From: Elusimicrobia bacterium CG03_land_8_20_14_0_80_50_18
GTDB taxonomy: Bacteria; CG03
NCBI GenBank assembly: GCA_002780705.1
Contig: PEUP01000056.1
Coordinates: 1 to 15,478, forward strand
Direction: 5' to 3'
DNA: 15,478 bases
In this document: in pieces, positions 1 through 6,259 of the stretch
How the letters are laid out: each line of letters begins with the position of its first letter
Numbering within the stretch: the stretch's first letter is position 1
The notes under the pieces: generated by a model
Seen by the model: only the letters and a program-made list of their open reading frames with translations
Databases searched by the model: none
What the model was told of the DNA's origin: nothing
Translations under genes and position numbers: made by a program

Positions 1-636
1 CTTTAGCGACTGGCGCCCCATTCCTATAAAAGCCGCCGGCGTCATAAGTTGGGAGAGTTTCGCCATATTTCTCCACTCGGCCTTATTGCAGAGCATATCG
101 GCCGCCCAGAGATTTTCTTTCGCGTGGGCTCTTTTGAGGAGTTCCCAGTTGAGGCACCTCATATCGCCCCGGTCATCGTTATAAAAAATCAGAGCGAGCG
201 TTCTGCCGAAGACGCCGTACCTGTTATCCGGGTCAATGACAAAAATGACTTTTTTTCCGAGCACGGCCTTCTTTGTGAATTCGGTAGCGGCGGCGGCGCC
301 TGGCTCATCGGTGTGATAGCCCTGCTCCGGATGGGCTATTTCGGGCGTGTTGACAGCGAGAAATCTTATGACTTCCCTGTCCAGCGAAGAATCGTCTTCG
401 GGATCGTCACCCGGTTCATCGCCCGCGGCAATGGTGTCGCCGTCGTAAACATCTATGACGGACACTATTTTCTTCTCGTGTCTGACCTGCCAGTTCACAT
501 AAGAATATCTGGATTCGTCTATCGTCAGACTTCTCGGGCTCGCGGCCTTCGCGGTTTTCTGGACACCCGCGCATGACGACAGAAACAGAGCGCAGACAAA
601 CGGATAAATTGCTGGGATAAAGCGCTGCTTTTTCAC
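1..636 (-). CDS. Staphylococcal-nuclease-family lipoprotein (thermonuclease homologue), partial at 3' end
   Basis: The frame opens with GTG at 636 and stays open to position 1 (212 codons), so the C-terminus lies outside the window. An in-frame TAA sits two codons upstream, and GTG is the only start that keeps the signal peptide MKKQRF...ALFLSSC, whose LSSC lipobox predicts lipidation at Cys22. The SNase/TNase domain spans about residues 56-175: D65-G-D67-T, VIRFLAVNTPE (R91, E99), YHTDE...EFTKK, and FGRTLA (R145). R91, E99 and R145 correspond to the catalytic Arg35, Glu43 and Arg87 of S. aureus nuclease. The Ca2+-ligand position Asp40 is Asn96 here. An acidic insert (about residues 73-86) follows the DGDT motif. 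The expected role is Ca2+-dependent phosphodiester hydrolysis of DNA or RNA at the envelope. Its GTG overlaps the TGA of the upstream small subunit gene (GTGA), and no Shine-Dalgarno sequence is visible, so translational coupling is likely. Family assignment is strong; activity is inferred. Confidence 0.88.
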   Translation of the reverse strand, partial: MKKQRFIPAIYPFVCALFLSSCAGVQKTAKAASPRSLTIDESRYSYVNWQVRHEKKIVSVIDVYDGDTIAAGDEPGDDPEDDSSLDREVIRFLAVNTPEIAHPEQGYHTDEPGAAAATEFTKKAVLGKKVIFVIDPDNRYGVFGRTLALIFYNDDRGDMRCLNWELLKRAHAKENLWAADMLCNKAEWRNMAKLSQLMTPAAFIGMGRQSLK

Positions 637-1148
637 ACATTACAAAAGCGCCGGGACGGGCGCTTTACGCTCAAGTTTTTTTTGAGTTTTGACTGGGCAA
701 GAAGCGCGCCTTCAAGAATGGCCTCGTATCCGGTGCAGCGGCACAGGTGCTTCGCGAGAGCGTCTTTTATTTCTTTTTTGGAAACTGACAGATTTTTGCT
801 AAAAAGCGCGTAGAGCTCCAGCACTATTCCGGGCGTGCAGTAACCGCACTGCACAGCGCCGGCTTCTATGAGAGCGTCCTGTATGGGATGCAGTTTCTTG
901 CCTTTGGAAATACCCTCTATCGTGAGTATGTCCGCCCCGTCAAGTTTTTTGGCCAGAAGCACACAGCTTTTTTTCGCTTCGCCGTTGACCACAACGGTGC
1001 AGGCCCCGCAGGTGGCGTCGTCGCAGCCCCTCTTGGAACCCGTCAGGCCGAGGTTTTCCCTCAGCACATCAAGCCCCCTCTCCCAGCCTTCCAGTTCAAC
1101 AGTTCTTTCTCTGCCGTTTACTTTGAATGTTATTTTTTCGGACATCAT
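633..1148 (-). CDS. Molybdenum hydroxylase small subunit, two [2Fe-2S] clusters (xanthine dehydrogenase family)
   Basis: This 171-residue protein is the electron-transfer subunit of a xanthine dehydrogenase/aldehyde oxidase family enzyme. The N-terminal plant-type ferredoxin domain has Cys42, Cys47, Cys50 and Cys62 (GCDDATCGACTVV...SC). The C-terminal four-helix domain has Cys101, Cys104, Cys136 and Cys138 in AVQCGYCTPG and HLCRCTGYEAI, the cluster nearest the molybdopterin; Gln100 is the usual cofactor-contacting residue. The start overlaps the large subunit stop (ATGA at 1148-1145). A second ATG follows directly, and a GGGAG motif lies 4 or 7 bases before the two ATGs. Length is close to the usual 150-170. 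The last roughly ten residues (VKRPSRRFCNV) are encoded by a hairpin-forming stretch and look like an added tail. The partner is the large subunit immediately upstream. Electrons would leave to an FAD subunit or another acceptor that is not in this window. Confidence 0.95.
   Translation of the reverse strand: MMSEKITFKVNGRERTVELEGWERGLDVLRENLGLTGSKRGCDDATCGACTVVVNGEAKKSCVLLAKKLDGADILTIEGISKGKKLHPIQDALIEAGAVQCGYCTPGIVLELYALFSKNLSVSKKEIKDALAKHLCRCTGYEAILEGALLAQSKLKKNLSVKRPSRRFCNV
645..666 (-). terminator. Weak terminator-like hairpin in the last codons of the small subunit gene
   Basis: A perfect 8-base stem AAAGCGCC/GGCGCTTT with a 6-base loop is followed on the minus strand by TTTT then GTAATG. 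It looks like a short intrinsic terminator but has only four T residues. It lies inside the reading frame, just before the GTGA junction to the nuclease gene. It may lower expression of the nuclease gene or mask its start; it may also be a relic. Confidence 0.4.
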
Positions 1149-3469
1149 CTATCTCCCTTCGCGTCGAGCGCCGCCTTCACCTTCTCCGGTGACAGCGGTA
1201 TCTCGTAAAAATCTATTCCCGTGGCGTCATAAACCGCGTTGAGCACAGCCGGCGCCACGCCTATCACGGGGTGCTCGCCTATCCCGCGCGCCCCGAAAGG
1301 CCCTATCTTGCCGGGGGTTTCCACAAACTCAACCGTCTGTTTCGCCGGAGCGTCATTGATCGTCGGAAATCTGTATTTGGAGAAGTGCGGATTCGGGCAC
1401 ACTCCGTCGGCATCAAACTTTATCTCTTCGTAAAGCGTGGAGCCCACCGCCATCACGACACCCCCCACGACCTGGCCTCTTATCTGAATGGGATTTATCA
1501 CCTGGCCGACATCAAAAGACGAGGCGAAATGATCCACGATGATCTTCCCTGTTTTTTTCTCTATCTTTATCTCGCAGGCCTGAGCGCCGAAGGTGTATGT
1601 CACGCCGCAAGAGCCCTGCCCGTTGGCGTCCGGGTTGGAATATCGCGGCAGTCTCGCGTCGGAAGTCGTGTGTACGACTTCACCTATTGTGATGCCGTCT
1701 TCCGTCATATAGCCCTGAGTCAATGACGGGACGGACACTCTCACACTCGGATCCGACGAGAGGAAGACATAATCCCCGTCGTATTCAAGCATATCGTAAT
1801 CGCACTTGAGAGCCTGCATCGCCGTTTTTTTGAGCTGATGTATGGCTTTCTCCGCCGCCCTCACAACGGCGCGTCCGCCCTGTATTGTGAACATGGAGCC
1901 TATCGTCTGCCATTCCCAGGGAGAAAACTGCGTGTCAATTTCCGTGTAAACGCTTATGCGCGAAGGGTCTATTTTGAGCGCCTCCGCCGCCACAAGACGC
2001 ACGACATTCCTCAGTCCCTGCCCCACCTCGGCGCCGCCCATGTTTATGGACACACTGCCGTCAACATTGAACTTCAGATAACAGCTCTTTGAGGAAAAAG
2101 GGGCCCCCTTGGGGGATTTCATGATGGCGGCGAATCCGCGGCCGTAATAATAATCGGCGTCTTCCTTTTTCTTTTTCCCGGCGAAGATTTTTTTCCTTAC
2201 AATGTCGGCGCATTTTTTCACATTGCCGTTGCTTTCCCAGAGCTTCTCGCCGAGGGCGGTCATTTTACCCGGCCCAAGGTAATTGCTCTCCCTGAGTTTG
2301 AAGGGATCCATGCCGAGCTTGCGGGCGAGCATATCCATCATCCTCTCAATGCCCAGCTGGGATTCCTGGTGACCGTAACCCCTGTAAGCCCCGACGGGCG
2401 GCGTGTTGGTGTACACCGAGTAACCGTCAAGATAACAGTTCGGAAACTCATAAGTCCCGGTTGAATTGTGCGTGGAGCCCCTCATGACATGGAGGCCCGT
2501 GTCCACATAGGCCCCCGTGGAGTGAAGTATGGTCGTCTGAAGAGCGGTGAGTTTCCCGTTCTTCTTCACGCCCACCTTGAACTTCGTCCTTATACCGTGT
2601 CCGAGGAGCGTTGACAGAAAATCCTCTTTGCGGCTCGCCACCCACTTAACGGGACGGCCGGGAACAAAGCTGGCTATGTATGCTATGGTCTGCTCGACGG
2701 TAACATCGGATTTGTATCCGAAACATCCGCCGACCTCCGGTATGTGCACCCGCACGGAGGCGACAGGCAGTTTGTATGTGCGAGCTATATCCTCTCTTAT
2801 GACGAAAGGGCATATTGAAGACGACCATATCTCTATACCTCCGTCCTCGTGATGCAGCGCTATCGTGCCGTGGGGCTCTATGGCCGCGGAGGAGCCGAAA
2901 GGATAATTAAACTCGCCCTCAAGCACCAGATCGGCCTCGGCGAAACCTTTTTTGACATCGCCTTTTTTAAGGAGATAGTGATCCGCTATGTTGGTCTTCG
3001 CCTCGGGGCCCATCCCCGGCAGATGCCAGTAATTGCCGCTCTCGGGATGGATCAGCGCCGCTTTCTTTTTCAAAGCCTCCCGCGCGTCAGTATAGACGGG
3101 AAGAGTTTTGTATTTCACCTCTATCTTCTTGAGCGCCATTTTCGCCTGGTGGGGATTCTCCGCTATGACAGCAGCCACAGGCTCGCCTATGTAACGCACC
3201 CTATCCACAGCCATCGGCACCCTGTCCTTCACATTGTCGCCGAACAGGAAATCTATGCCCTTGCCCGTGACGACTTTTATGACGCCGGGTTCCTTTTCGG
3301 CCGCGGAGGTGTTGATTGACACTATCTTCGCGTGCGCTGTGGGCGGCGTGAGTATCGCCGTATACAGCATTCCCGGCAGTTTTATGTCGTCAAGAAAAAG
3401 AGATTTTCCCGTGATCTTTTTAACCGCGTCGGGCCTTGTGATATTTTTACCCACATATTTCAAACTCAC
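1145..3469 (-). CDS. Molybdenum hydroxylase large (molybdopterin-binding) subunit, xanthine dehydrogenase family
   Basis: This 774-residue catalytic subunit should hydroxylate a heterocycle or aldehyde with water-derived oxygen at a Mo-pterin centre. The N-terminal a/b hammerhead covers about residues 15-125 (RPDAVKKITG, YIGEPVAAVIA). The Mo-binding part follows with IEPHG (198-201), GGCFGYK (247-253), AYRGYG (361-366), GGAEVGQG (478-485) and FGARGIGE (725-732). Glu732 aligns with the catalytic base Glu1261 of bovine xanthine oxidase and Arg363 with Arg880. Ser254 stands where bovine enzyme has the purine-binding Glu802. The AYRGYG motif, not AYRCSFR, argues against form I CO dehydrogenase. 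The start is GTG, placed by an AGGAGG sequence five bases upstream; an out-of-frame ATG-AAG-TGA lies just before it. The stop overlaps the small subunit start. No FAD (CoxM/XdhB-like) subunit is nearby, so this could be an Ior-type or Mop-type two-component enzyme. Substrate unknown. Confidence 0.95.
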   Translation of the reverse strand: MSLKYVGKNITRPDAVKKITGKSLFLDDIKLPGMLYTAILTPPTAHAKIVSINTSAAEKEPGVIKVVTGKGIDFLFGDNVKDRVPMAVDRVRYIGEPVAAVIAENPHQAKMALKKIEVKYKTLPVYTDAREALKKKAALIHPESGNYWHLPGMGPEAKTNIADHYLLKKGDVKKGFAEADLVLEGEFNYPFGSSAAIEPHGTIALHHEDGGIEIWSSSICPFVIREDIARTYKLPVASVRVHIPEVGGCFGYKSDVTVEQTIAYIASFVPGRPVKWVASRKEDFLSTLLGHGIRTKFKVGVKKNGKLTALQTTILHSTGAYVDTGLHVMRGSTHNSTGTYEFPNCYLDGYSVYTNTPPVGAYRGYGHQESQLGIERMMDMLARKLGMDPFKLRESNYLGPGKMTALGEKLWESNGNVKKCADIVRKKIFAGKKKKEDADYYYGRGFAAIMKSPKGAPFSSKSCYLKFNVDGSVSINMGGAEVGQGLRNVVRLVAAEALKIDPSRISVYTEIDTQFSPWEWQTIGSMFTIQGGRAVVRAAEKAIHQLKKTAMQALKCDYDMLEYDGDYVFLSSDPSVRVSVPSLTQGYMTEDGITIGEVVHTTSDARLPRYSNPDANGQGSCGVTYTFGAQACEIKIEKKTGKIIVDHFASSFDVGQVINPIQIRGQVVGGVVMAVGSTLYEEIKFDADGVCPNPHFSKYRFPTINDAPAKQTVEFVETPGKIGPFGARGIGEHPVIGVAPAVLNAVYDATGIDFYEIPLSPEKVKAALDAKGDR

Positions 3470-3474
3470 TTCAT

Positions 3475-3480
3475 CCTCCT
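3475..3480 (-). promoter_or_regulatory. Shine-Dalgarno AGGAGG that sets the GTG start of the large subunit
   Basis: Reading the minus strand, AGGAGG is followed by ATGAA and then GTG at 3469. The ATG inside this spacer would give only ATG-AAG-TGA, so it is not the gene start; the GTG gives the family-typical N-terminus SLKYVGKNITRPDAV. The spacing of five bases is the same as in the amidohydrolase upstream. Confidence 0.8.
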
Positions 3481-3481
3481 A

Positions 3482-3559
3482 TGGGGTCAGGTCCCTGCCT
3501 ACCGGCAGGCAGCTTGACATTGGACACAACCTGCTGATGCCAATGTTAAAATAACCCCG
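3482..3559. repeat. Candidate short mobile or REP-like element with two inverted repeats between two genes
   Basis: The 97-base spacer contains a dense set of symmetries. GGGGT (3483-3487) and ACCCC (3554-3558) bracket it. Inside are CCTGCC/GGCAGG (3494-3499 and 3504-3509, loop TACC) and ACATTGG/CCAATGT (3517-3523 and 3540-3546, 16-base loop). The run GGGGTCAGGTC followed by a CTGCC-type palindrome resembles, from memory, short intergenic repeats scattered in several environmental bacterial genomes and sometimes linked to REP-associated (RAYT) transposases. Only one copy is seen here, so repetitiveness is an inference. In the RNA the hairpins could also act as an mRNA-processing or weak attenuation site ahead of the large subunit. 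Confidence 0.45.
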
Positions 3560-3566
3560 GCAGCCT

Positions 3567-4790
3567 TTATTTTTTATATATTTTGGTGACGCTTTTCGTT
3601 TCGGCTATGACCTTGCCGCCGTTGACGACATAGGCGGGAGCCTCCTGAGCTCTGAAAGCTTCAAGGACGCTCGGCACCCCGAGCACGAGGAAGCTGGCGG
3701 GATTGCCCTTTTTGATCCCGTAATTTTTCACGTTCATCGCCTTGGCGCCGTTTACCGTGATCATATCGTAAAGCGTTTCCATATCGTCCGCGCCCGTCAT
3801 CCACAAAAGGTGCGACGCCAGGAAGGCGACCTCAAGCATGTTGTTTCTGCCGTAGGGATAATAGGCGTCGGAAATATCGTCCTGACCTATGCACACCAGA
3901 GCGCCTTCCTCAAGCAGTTCCCCCACCCTCGCGTGGAGCGGCCCCGTCTGGGGATCCGTCACGATCCCGAGTTTGGCTTTTTTCAGAAGCGCCACGATTT
4001 TCTGGAAATAAGGTTTCGGATAGAGGCACATTGCCCTCGCGTGCTGGGCGAGACAGCGTCCCGTCCAGCCGGTTTTGATGGCTTCCACCGCGTACATCTC
4101 AAGGGTTTTGAGTGTCGGGTCTCCGGCGTCATCCACGAGCATTGAAACATCCTTGTTATATTTCCTCGCTATGGCCATCATCTTCTGTATGTGAGCGAGT
4201 TCATCGGCTTCGGTGTATTCTATCCACGGAATACCGCCGACAATATCAGCGCCGAGATCCATGGCTTTTTTGACAAGCTCTTCCGCCCCGGGTTCTCTTA
4301 TCACACCGTCCTGCGGGAAAGCCACCACCTGTATGTCAACGAGGCCTTTATACTCTTCCCTCGCCCTGATGAGGGCCTTAACGCCTTCAAGTTTCGCTTT
4401 TGAATCCACATCGGCAAAAGCCCTTATGTGAAGATTGCCGTATTTCATGGCCATCTCCGCGGCTTTTCTGACATTCTTTATTATCCATTTCTCGTCGTAT
4501 TTTTCCTTGACCCTGGCGGCGAGTTCTATGGCCGTCATGGCCTTGCCCATATCAGAGCCGTGATAATCTTTGAGGGCCTTTTCGTCCATCATCTGCAGTG
4601 TCCACACCTTGCAGAGATGAAGATGGGCGTTGCAGAAGGCTTCGGTGACAAGATTTCCGCCGGCGTCTATGACCTTCGCGGCTTCCTCTTTGATGCCTTT
4701 CGCGATTTTAACGATTTTTCCCTTATCAACGGCAATGTCCATCAGCCCCTTCCGTTTTCTGAGCTGAGCGTTTCTGATCAAAAGTTCCAT
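3567..4790 (-). CDS. Cytosine-deaminase-like amidohydrolase with altered metal site
   Basis: This 407-residue amidohydrolase-superfamily protein follows E. coli CodA in motif order: N-terminal b-sandwich strands (1-48), A-H56-L-H58 (metal ligands His61/His63 of CodA), DIQVVAFPQDG with Q154 (Gln156), LGADIVGGIPWIEYT, AQH250ARAM (His246), CIGQD304DISDAYYPYG (Asp313), then NYGIKKGNPASFLVL and the closing VVNGGKVIA sandwich strands. The stretch matching CodA IDVHCDE reads VSMLVDD, so ligand His214 is Leu218 and Glu217 is Asp221. The HDD next to the Asp ligand is QDD. It may therefore bind metal differently or use another substrate; cytosine deamination should not be assumed. ATG at 4790 is preceded by a strong ribosome binding site and a plausible promoter, making it the first gene of an operon with the molybdenum hydroxylase. 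That context suggests nucleobase or other N-heterocycle metabolism. Confidence 0.88.
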   Translation of the reverse strand: MELLIRNAQLRKRKGLMDIAVDKGKIVKIAKGIKEEAAKVIDAGGNLVTEAFCNAHLHLCKVWTLQMMDEKALKDYHGSDMGKAMTAIELAARVKEKYDEKWIIKNVRKAAEMAMKYGNLHIRAFADVDSKAKLEGVKALIRAREEYKGLVDIQVVAFPQDGVIREPGAEELVKKAMDLGADIVGGIPWIEYTEADELAHIQKMMAIARKYNKDVSMLVDDAGDPTLKTLEMYAVEAIKTGWTGRCLAQHARAMCLYPKPYFQKIVALLKKAKLGIVTDPQTGPLHARVGELLEEGALVCIGQDDISDAYYPYGRNNMLEVAFLASHLLWMTGADDMETLYDMITVNGAKAMNVKNYGIKKGNPASFLVLGVPSVLEAFRAQEAPAYVVNGGKVIAETKSVTKIYKK

Positions 4791-4795
4791 ACAAA

Positions 4796-4801
4796 CCTCC
4801 T
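4796..4801 (-). promoter_or_regulatory. Strong Shine-Dalgarno for the amidohydrolase
   Basis: On the minus strand a perfect AGGAGG is followed by TTTGT and the ATG at 4790. It confirms this start and, with the promoter upstream, marks the beginning of a new transcription unit. Confidence 0.85.
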
Positions 4802-4826
4802 AATTCTTTAAACTCAGGGACATAGT

Positions 4827-4854
4827 TTTATCATATTCCGGTAACATGCGTCAA
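4827..4854 (-). promoter_or_regulatory. Candidate sigma-70-type promoter for the amidohydrolase/molybdenum hydroxylase operon
   Basis: On the minus strand TTGACG (4854-4849, five of six to consensus) and GATAAA (4832-4827, four of six) are separated by 16 bases, with the ATG about 36 bases downstream of the -10. The site lies directly after the end of the membrane methyltransferase gene, in the only leader of Region C. An alternative TATGAT -10 overlaps but would have only a 13-base spacer. This is by eye only. Confidence 0.5.
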
Positions 4855-4863
4855 TTGAGGACA

Positions 4864-5607
4864 TCACCCTTTTGTAGAAATATTGCATCGATAAGCCCTT
4901 TCAATAAATTTCTTTTCTACCATGTAATAAAATGAGAAGATTAGGACTTGATTTAATAAAACCGCAAGTAAACCATATTTTGATCCGTACCAGATAGCGA
5001 TTGCGTATCCTTGAAGTTGTCCAATTCCATACATAGGATTGTTAAAATATTTATAGGGCCCGGTTTTTACGAAGTCGAATATTTTTCCCCCGAGGAACAT
5101 GTCTTTCCAGTAATATATATCAATTGATACCGCTTTCGCGGCCCATATTTTTACAAAAAACCCAAGTGTAAACATTATTGTTGATATCGCAAATAAAAGC
5201 CCTTTATAAGAAAAATGCAATAAATCACCTGAGCTTGACGAGGCAATATATCCTATACTTGCCGCATTATGAAAAAATAGAAAACCAAGTGTAGCTTCAT
5301 ACGCTAAATATCCTTCATGTTCACCGCCCCACTTTCTGATAAACCACCAGCGAAAACCGTTTTCTGAAAGAACAAGCGTGATGAAACTTATATAAAGGAC
5401 TTCAGCCGTTATAAAATAAAAGATAGCTAATTCATAATTATGAGGTTGGTAACTAAAAAGATATATAGAACCAGCAATAGACAAAATTATCGCGATTGTT
5501 CTGGGTATAGTGGCATGTTTTACCACATAACCAGATATTGAAATCAAGAGCGTGAGAAAAATATAAACTCTCCTAAGAATGTTAGTAAATATGTTTTTAT
5601 ATACCAT
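4864..5607 (-). CDS. Integral membrane methyltransferase-like protein, PEMT/isoprenylcysteine methyltransferase type
   Basis: This 247-residue, very hydrophobic protein has about six membrane segments (near residues 15-29, 37-53, 60-80, 108-124, 135-155 and 200-228). The C-terminal signature is K-T-G-P-Y-K-Y-F-N-N-P-M-Y (181-193), a hydrophobic span, and the E231 of VEKKFIE. This layout, GPY...NPMY followed by a Glu after a membrane hairpin, is that of the SAM-dependent PEMT/ICMT superfamily, which methylates phospholipid head groups, prenylcysteines or small lipids in the membrane. The substrate cannot be told, and the family has many uncharacterised bacterial members. The gene is clearly AT-rich, with codons ending in A or T, unlike its GC-richer neighbours, which suggests horizontal acquisition. 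The ATG at 5607 has only a weak GCGAG upstream. The 55-base gap to thpR holds no convincing terminator, so read-through is possible. Confidence 0.72.
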   Translation of the reverse strand: MVYKNIFTNILRRVYIFLTLLISISGYVVKHATIPRTIAIILSIAGSIYLFSYQPHNYELAIFYFITAEVLYISFITLVLSENGFRWWFIRKWGGEHEGYLAYEATLGFLFFHNAASIGYIASSSSGDLLHFSYKGLLFAISTIMFTLGFFVKIWAAKAVSIDIYYWKDMFLGGKIFDFVKTGPYKYFNNPMYGIGQLQGYAIAIWYGSKYGLLAVLLNQVLIFSFYYMVEKKFIERAYRCNISTKG

Positions 5608-5662
5608 GCTCGCTTATTGACCTCGTGTGACTATGCCCCTTCTGTGTATCACCGCGAACTTC

Positions 5663-6259
5663 TTATTGAGATGCTTCTCCGCGCGAATTGGGGAATTTGG
5701 CGGCAAAAATGTCGCGGTAACGGGCCCCGGAAAGGTGCAGTTCGCTCCTTATGAGGAAGAGCTTCTCCGCCGTAAAAGAGGAAATGAATCTCAGCGAGTA
5801 AAAATCCTTCGGCGCTCTCTTTGAGCTGAGACGGCAGAGCGTTATGTGGGGTATGAATTCCTTGCTGTCTTTCGGGATTCCGAGAGACTCTTTCGCGCGG
5901 AGTGACACGAACTTGCTTAAGGCGGCCAGCTCCTCCCTGCCTTTTCTCACACCCGCCCAGAGCACCTTAGGTTTTCGCGCGGGGAAAGATCCGGTTTTTC
6001 CCAGAGAAACCCGGAATGAAGAGAATTCCGCCGCGGCCTCGCTGACTATCTTCTTAGCGGATTCTATCTTTTCTTCACTCAGCCCGCCGAGAAATTTCAA
6101 AGTCAGATGCAGGCCCTCGTCCGGCACCGCTCTCCCGTCAATATTCCCGAGAAGCGGCCCGAAAACATTTCTGATTTCTTTTTTGGCGTCATCGCTCAGT
6201 TTCACCGCGATAAAATATCTGACCGGCGTTTCATTTAGCTCTTGGGTGGGTTTTGTCAT
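5663..6259 (-). CDS. thpR: RNA 2',3'-cyclic phosphodiesterase ThpR (LigT/2H phosphoesterase)
   Basis: This 198-residue 2H-superfamily protein carries both catalytic HxTx motifs: H51-L-T-L in LHLTLKFLG and H138-I-T-L in IPHITLCRL. The start region RYFIAVKLSDDAKKEI is typical of ThpR, which opens 2',3'-cyclic phosphates to 2'-phosphates and was first known as a 2'-5' RNA ligase. Length agrees with the family (about 175-200). ATG at 6259 lies inside the end of the recombinase gene (29-base overlap), with AAAGGA about six bases upstream, so the two are probably translated from one message. It is the last gene of the polA-led train. The C-terminal PNSRGEASQ tail is probably disordered. Confidence 0.93.
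   Translation of the reverse strand: MTKPTQELNETPVRYFIAVKLSDDAKKEIRNVFGPLLGNIDGRAVPDEGLHLTLKFLGGLSEEKIESAKKIVSEAAAEFSSFRVSLGKTGSFPARKPKVLWAGVRKGREELAALSKFVSLRAKESLGIPKDSKEFIPHITLCRLSSKRAPKDFYSLRFISSFTAEKLFLIRSELHLSGARYRDIFAAKFPNSRGEASQ

Noticed and set aside
49..576. Long open frame on the plus strand at the start of the window
   Set aside because: It is the shadow of the minus-strand nuclease gene, whose frame shows a clear SNase domain and lipoprotein signal; the plus frame has no recognisable motif.
416..640. A 74-codon ATG frame on the minus strand starting at 640
   Set aside because: It is one frame off from the nuclease gene and yields an Arg-rich product without motifs. The GTG four bases later opens the real gene.
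1145..3469. Form I CO dehydrogenase (CoxL)
   Set aside because: The active-site loop is AYRGYG, not AYRCSFR, and no coxM gene is adjacent.
5608..5662. Intrinsic terminator after thpR
   Set aside because: No stem longer than three or four base pairs and no T run on the minus strand.
5608..5669. Direct repeat CTTATTGA (5613-5620 and 5662-5669) as insertion target-site duplication next to the AT-rich gene
   Set aside because: Both copies lie on the same side of the AT-rich gene, and eight AT-rich bases can recur by chance.
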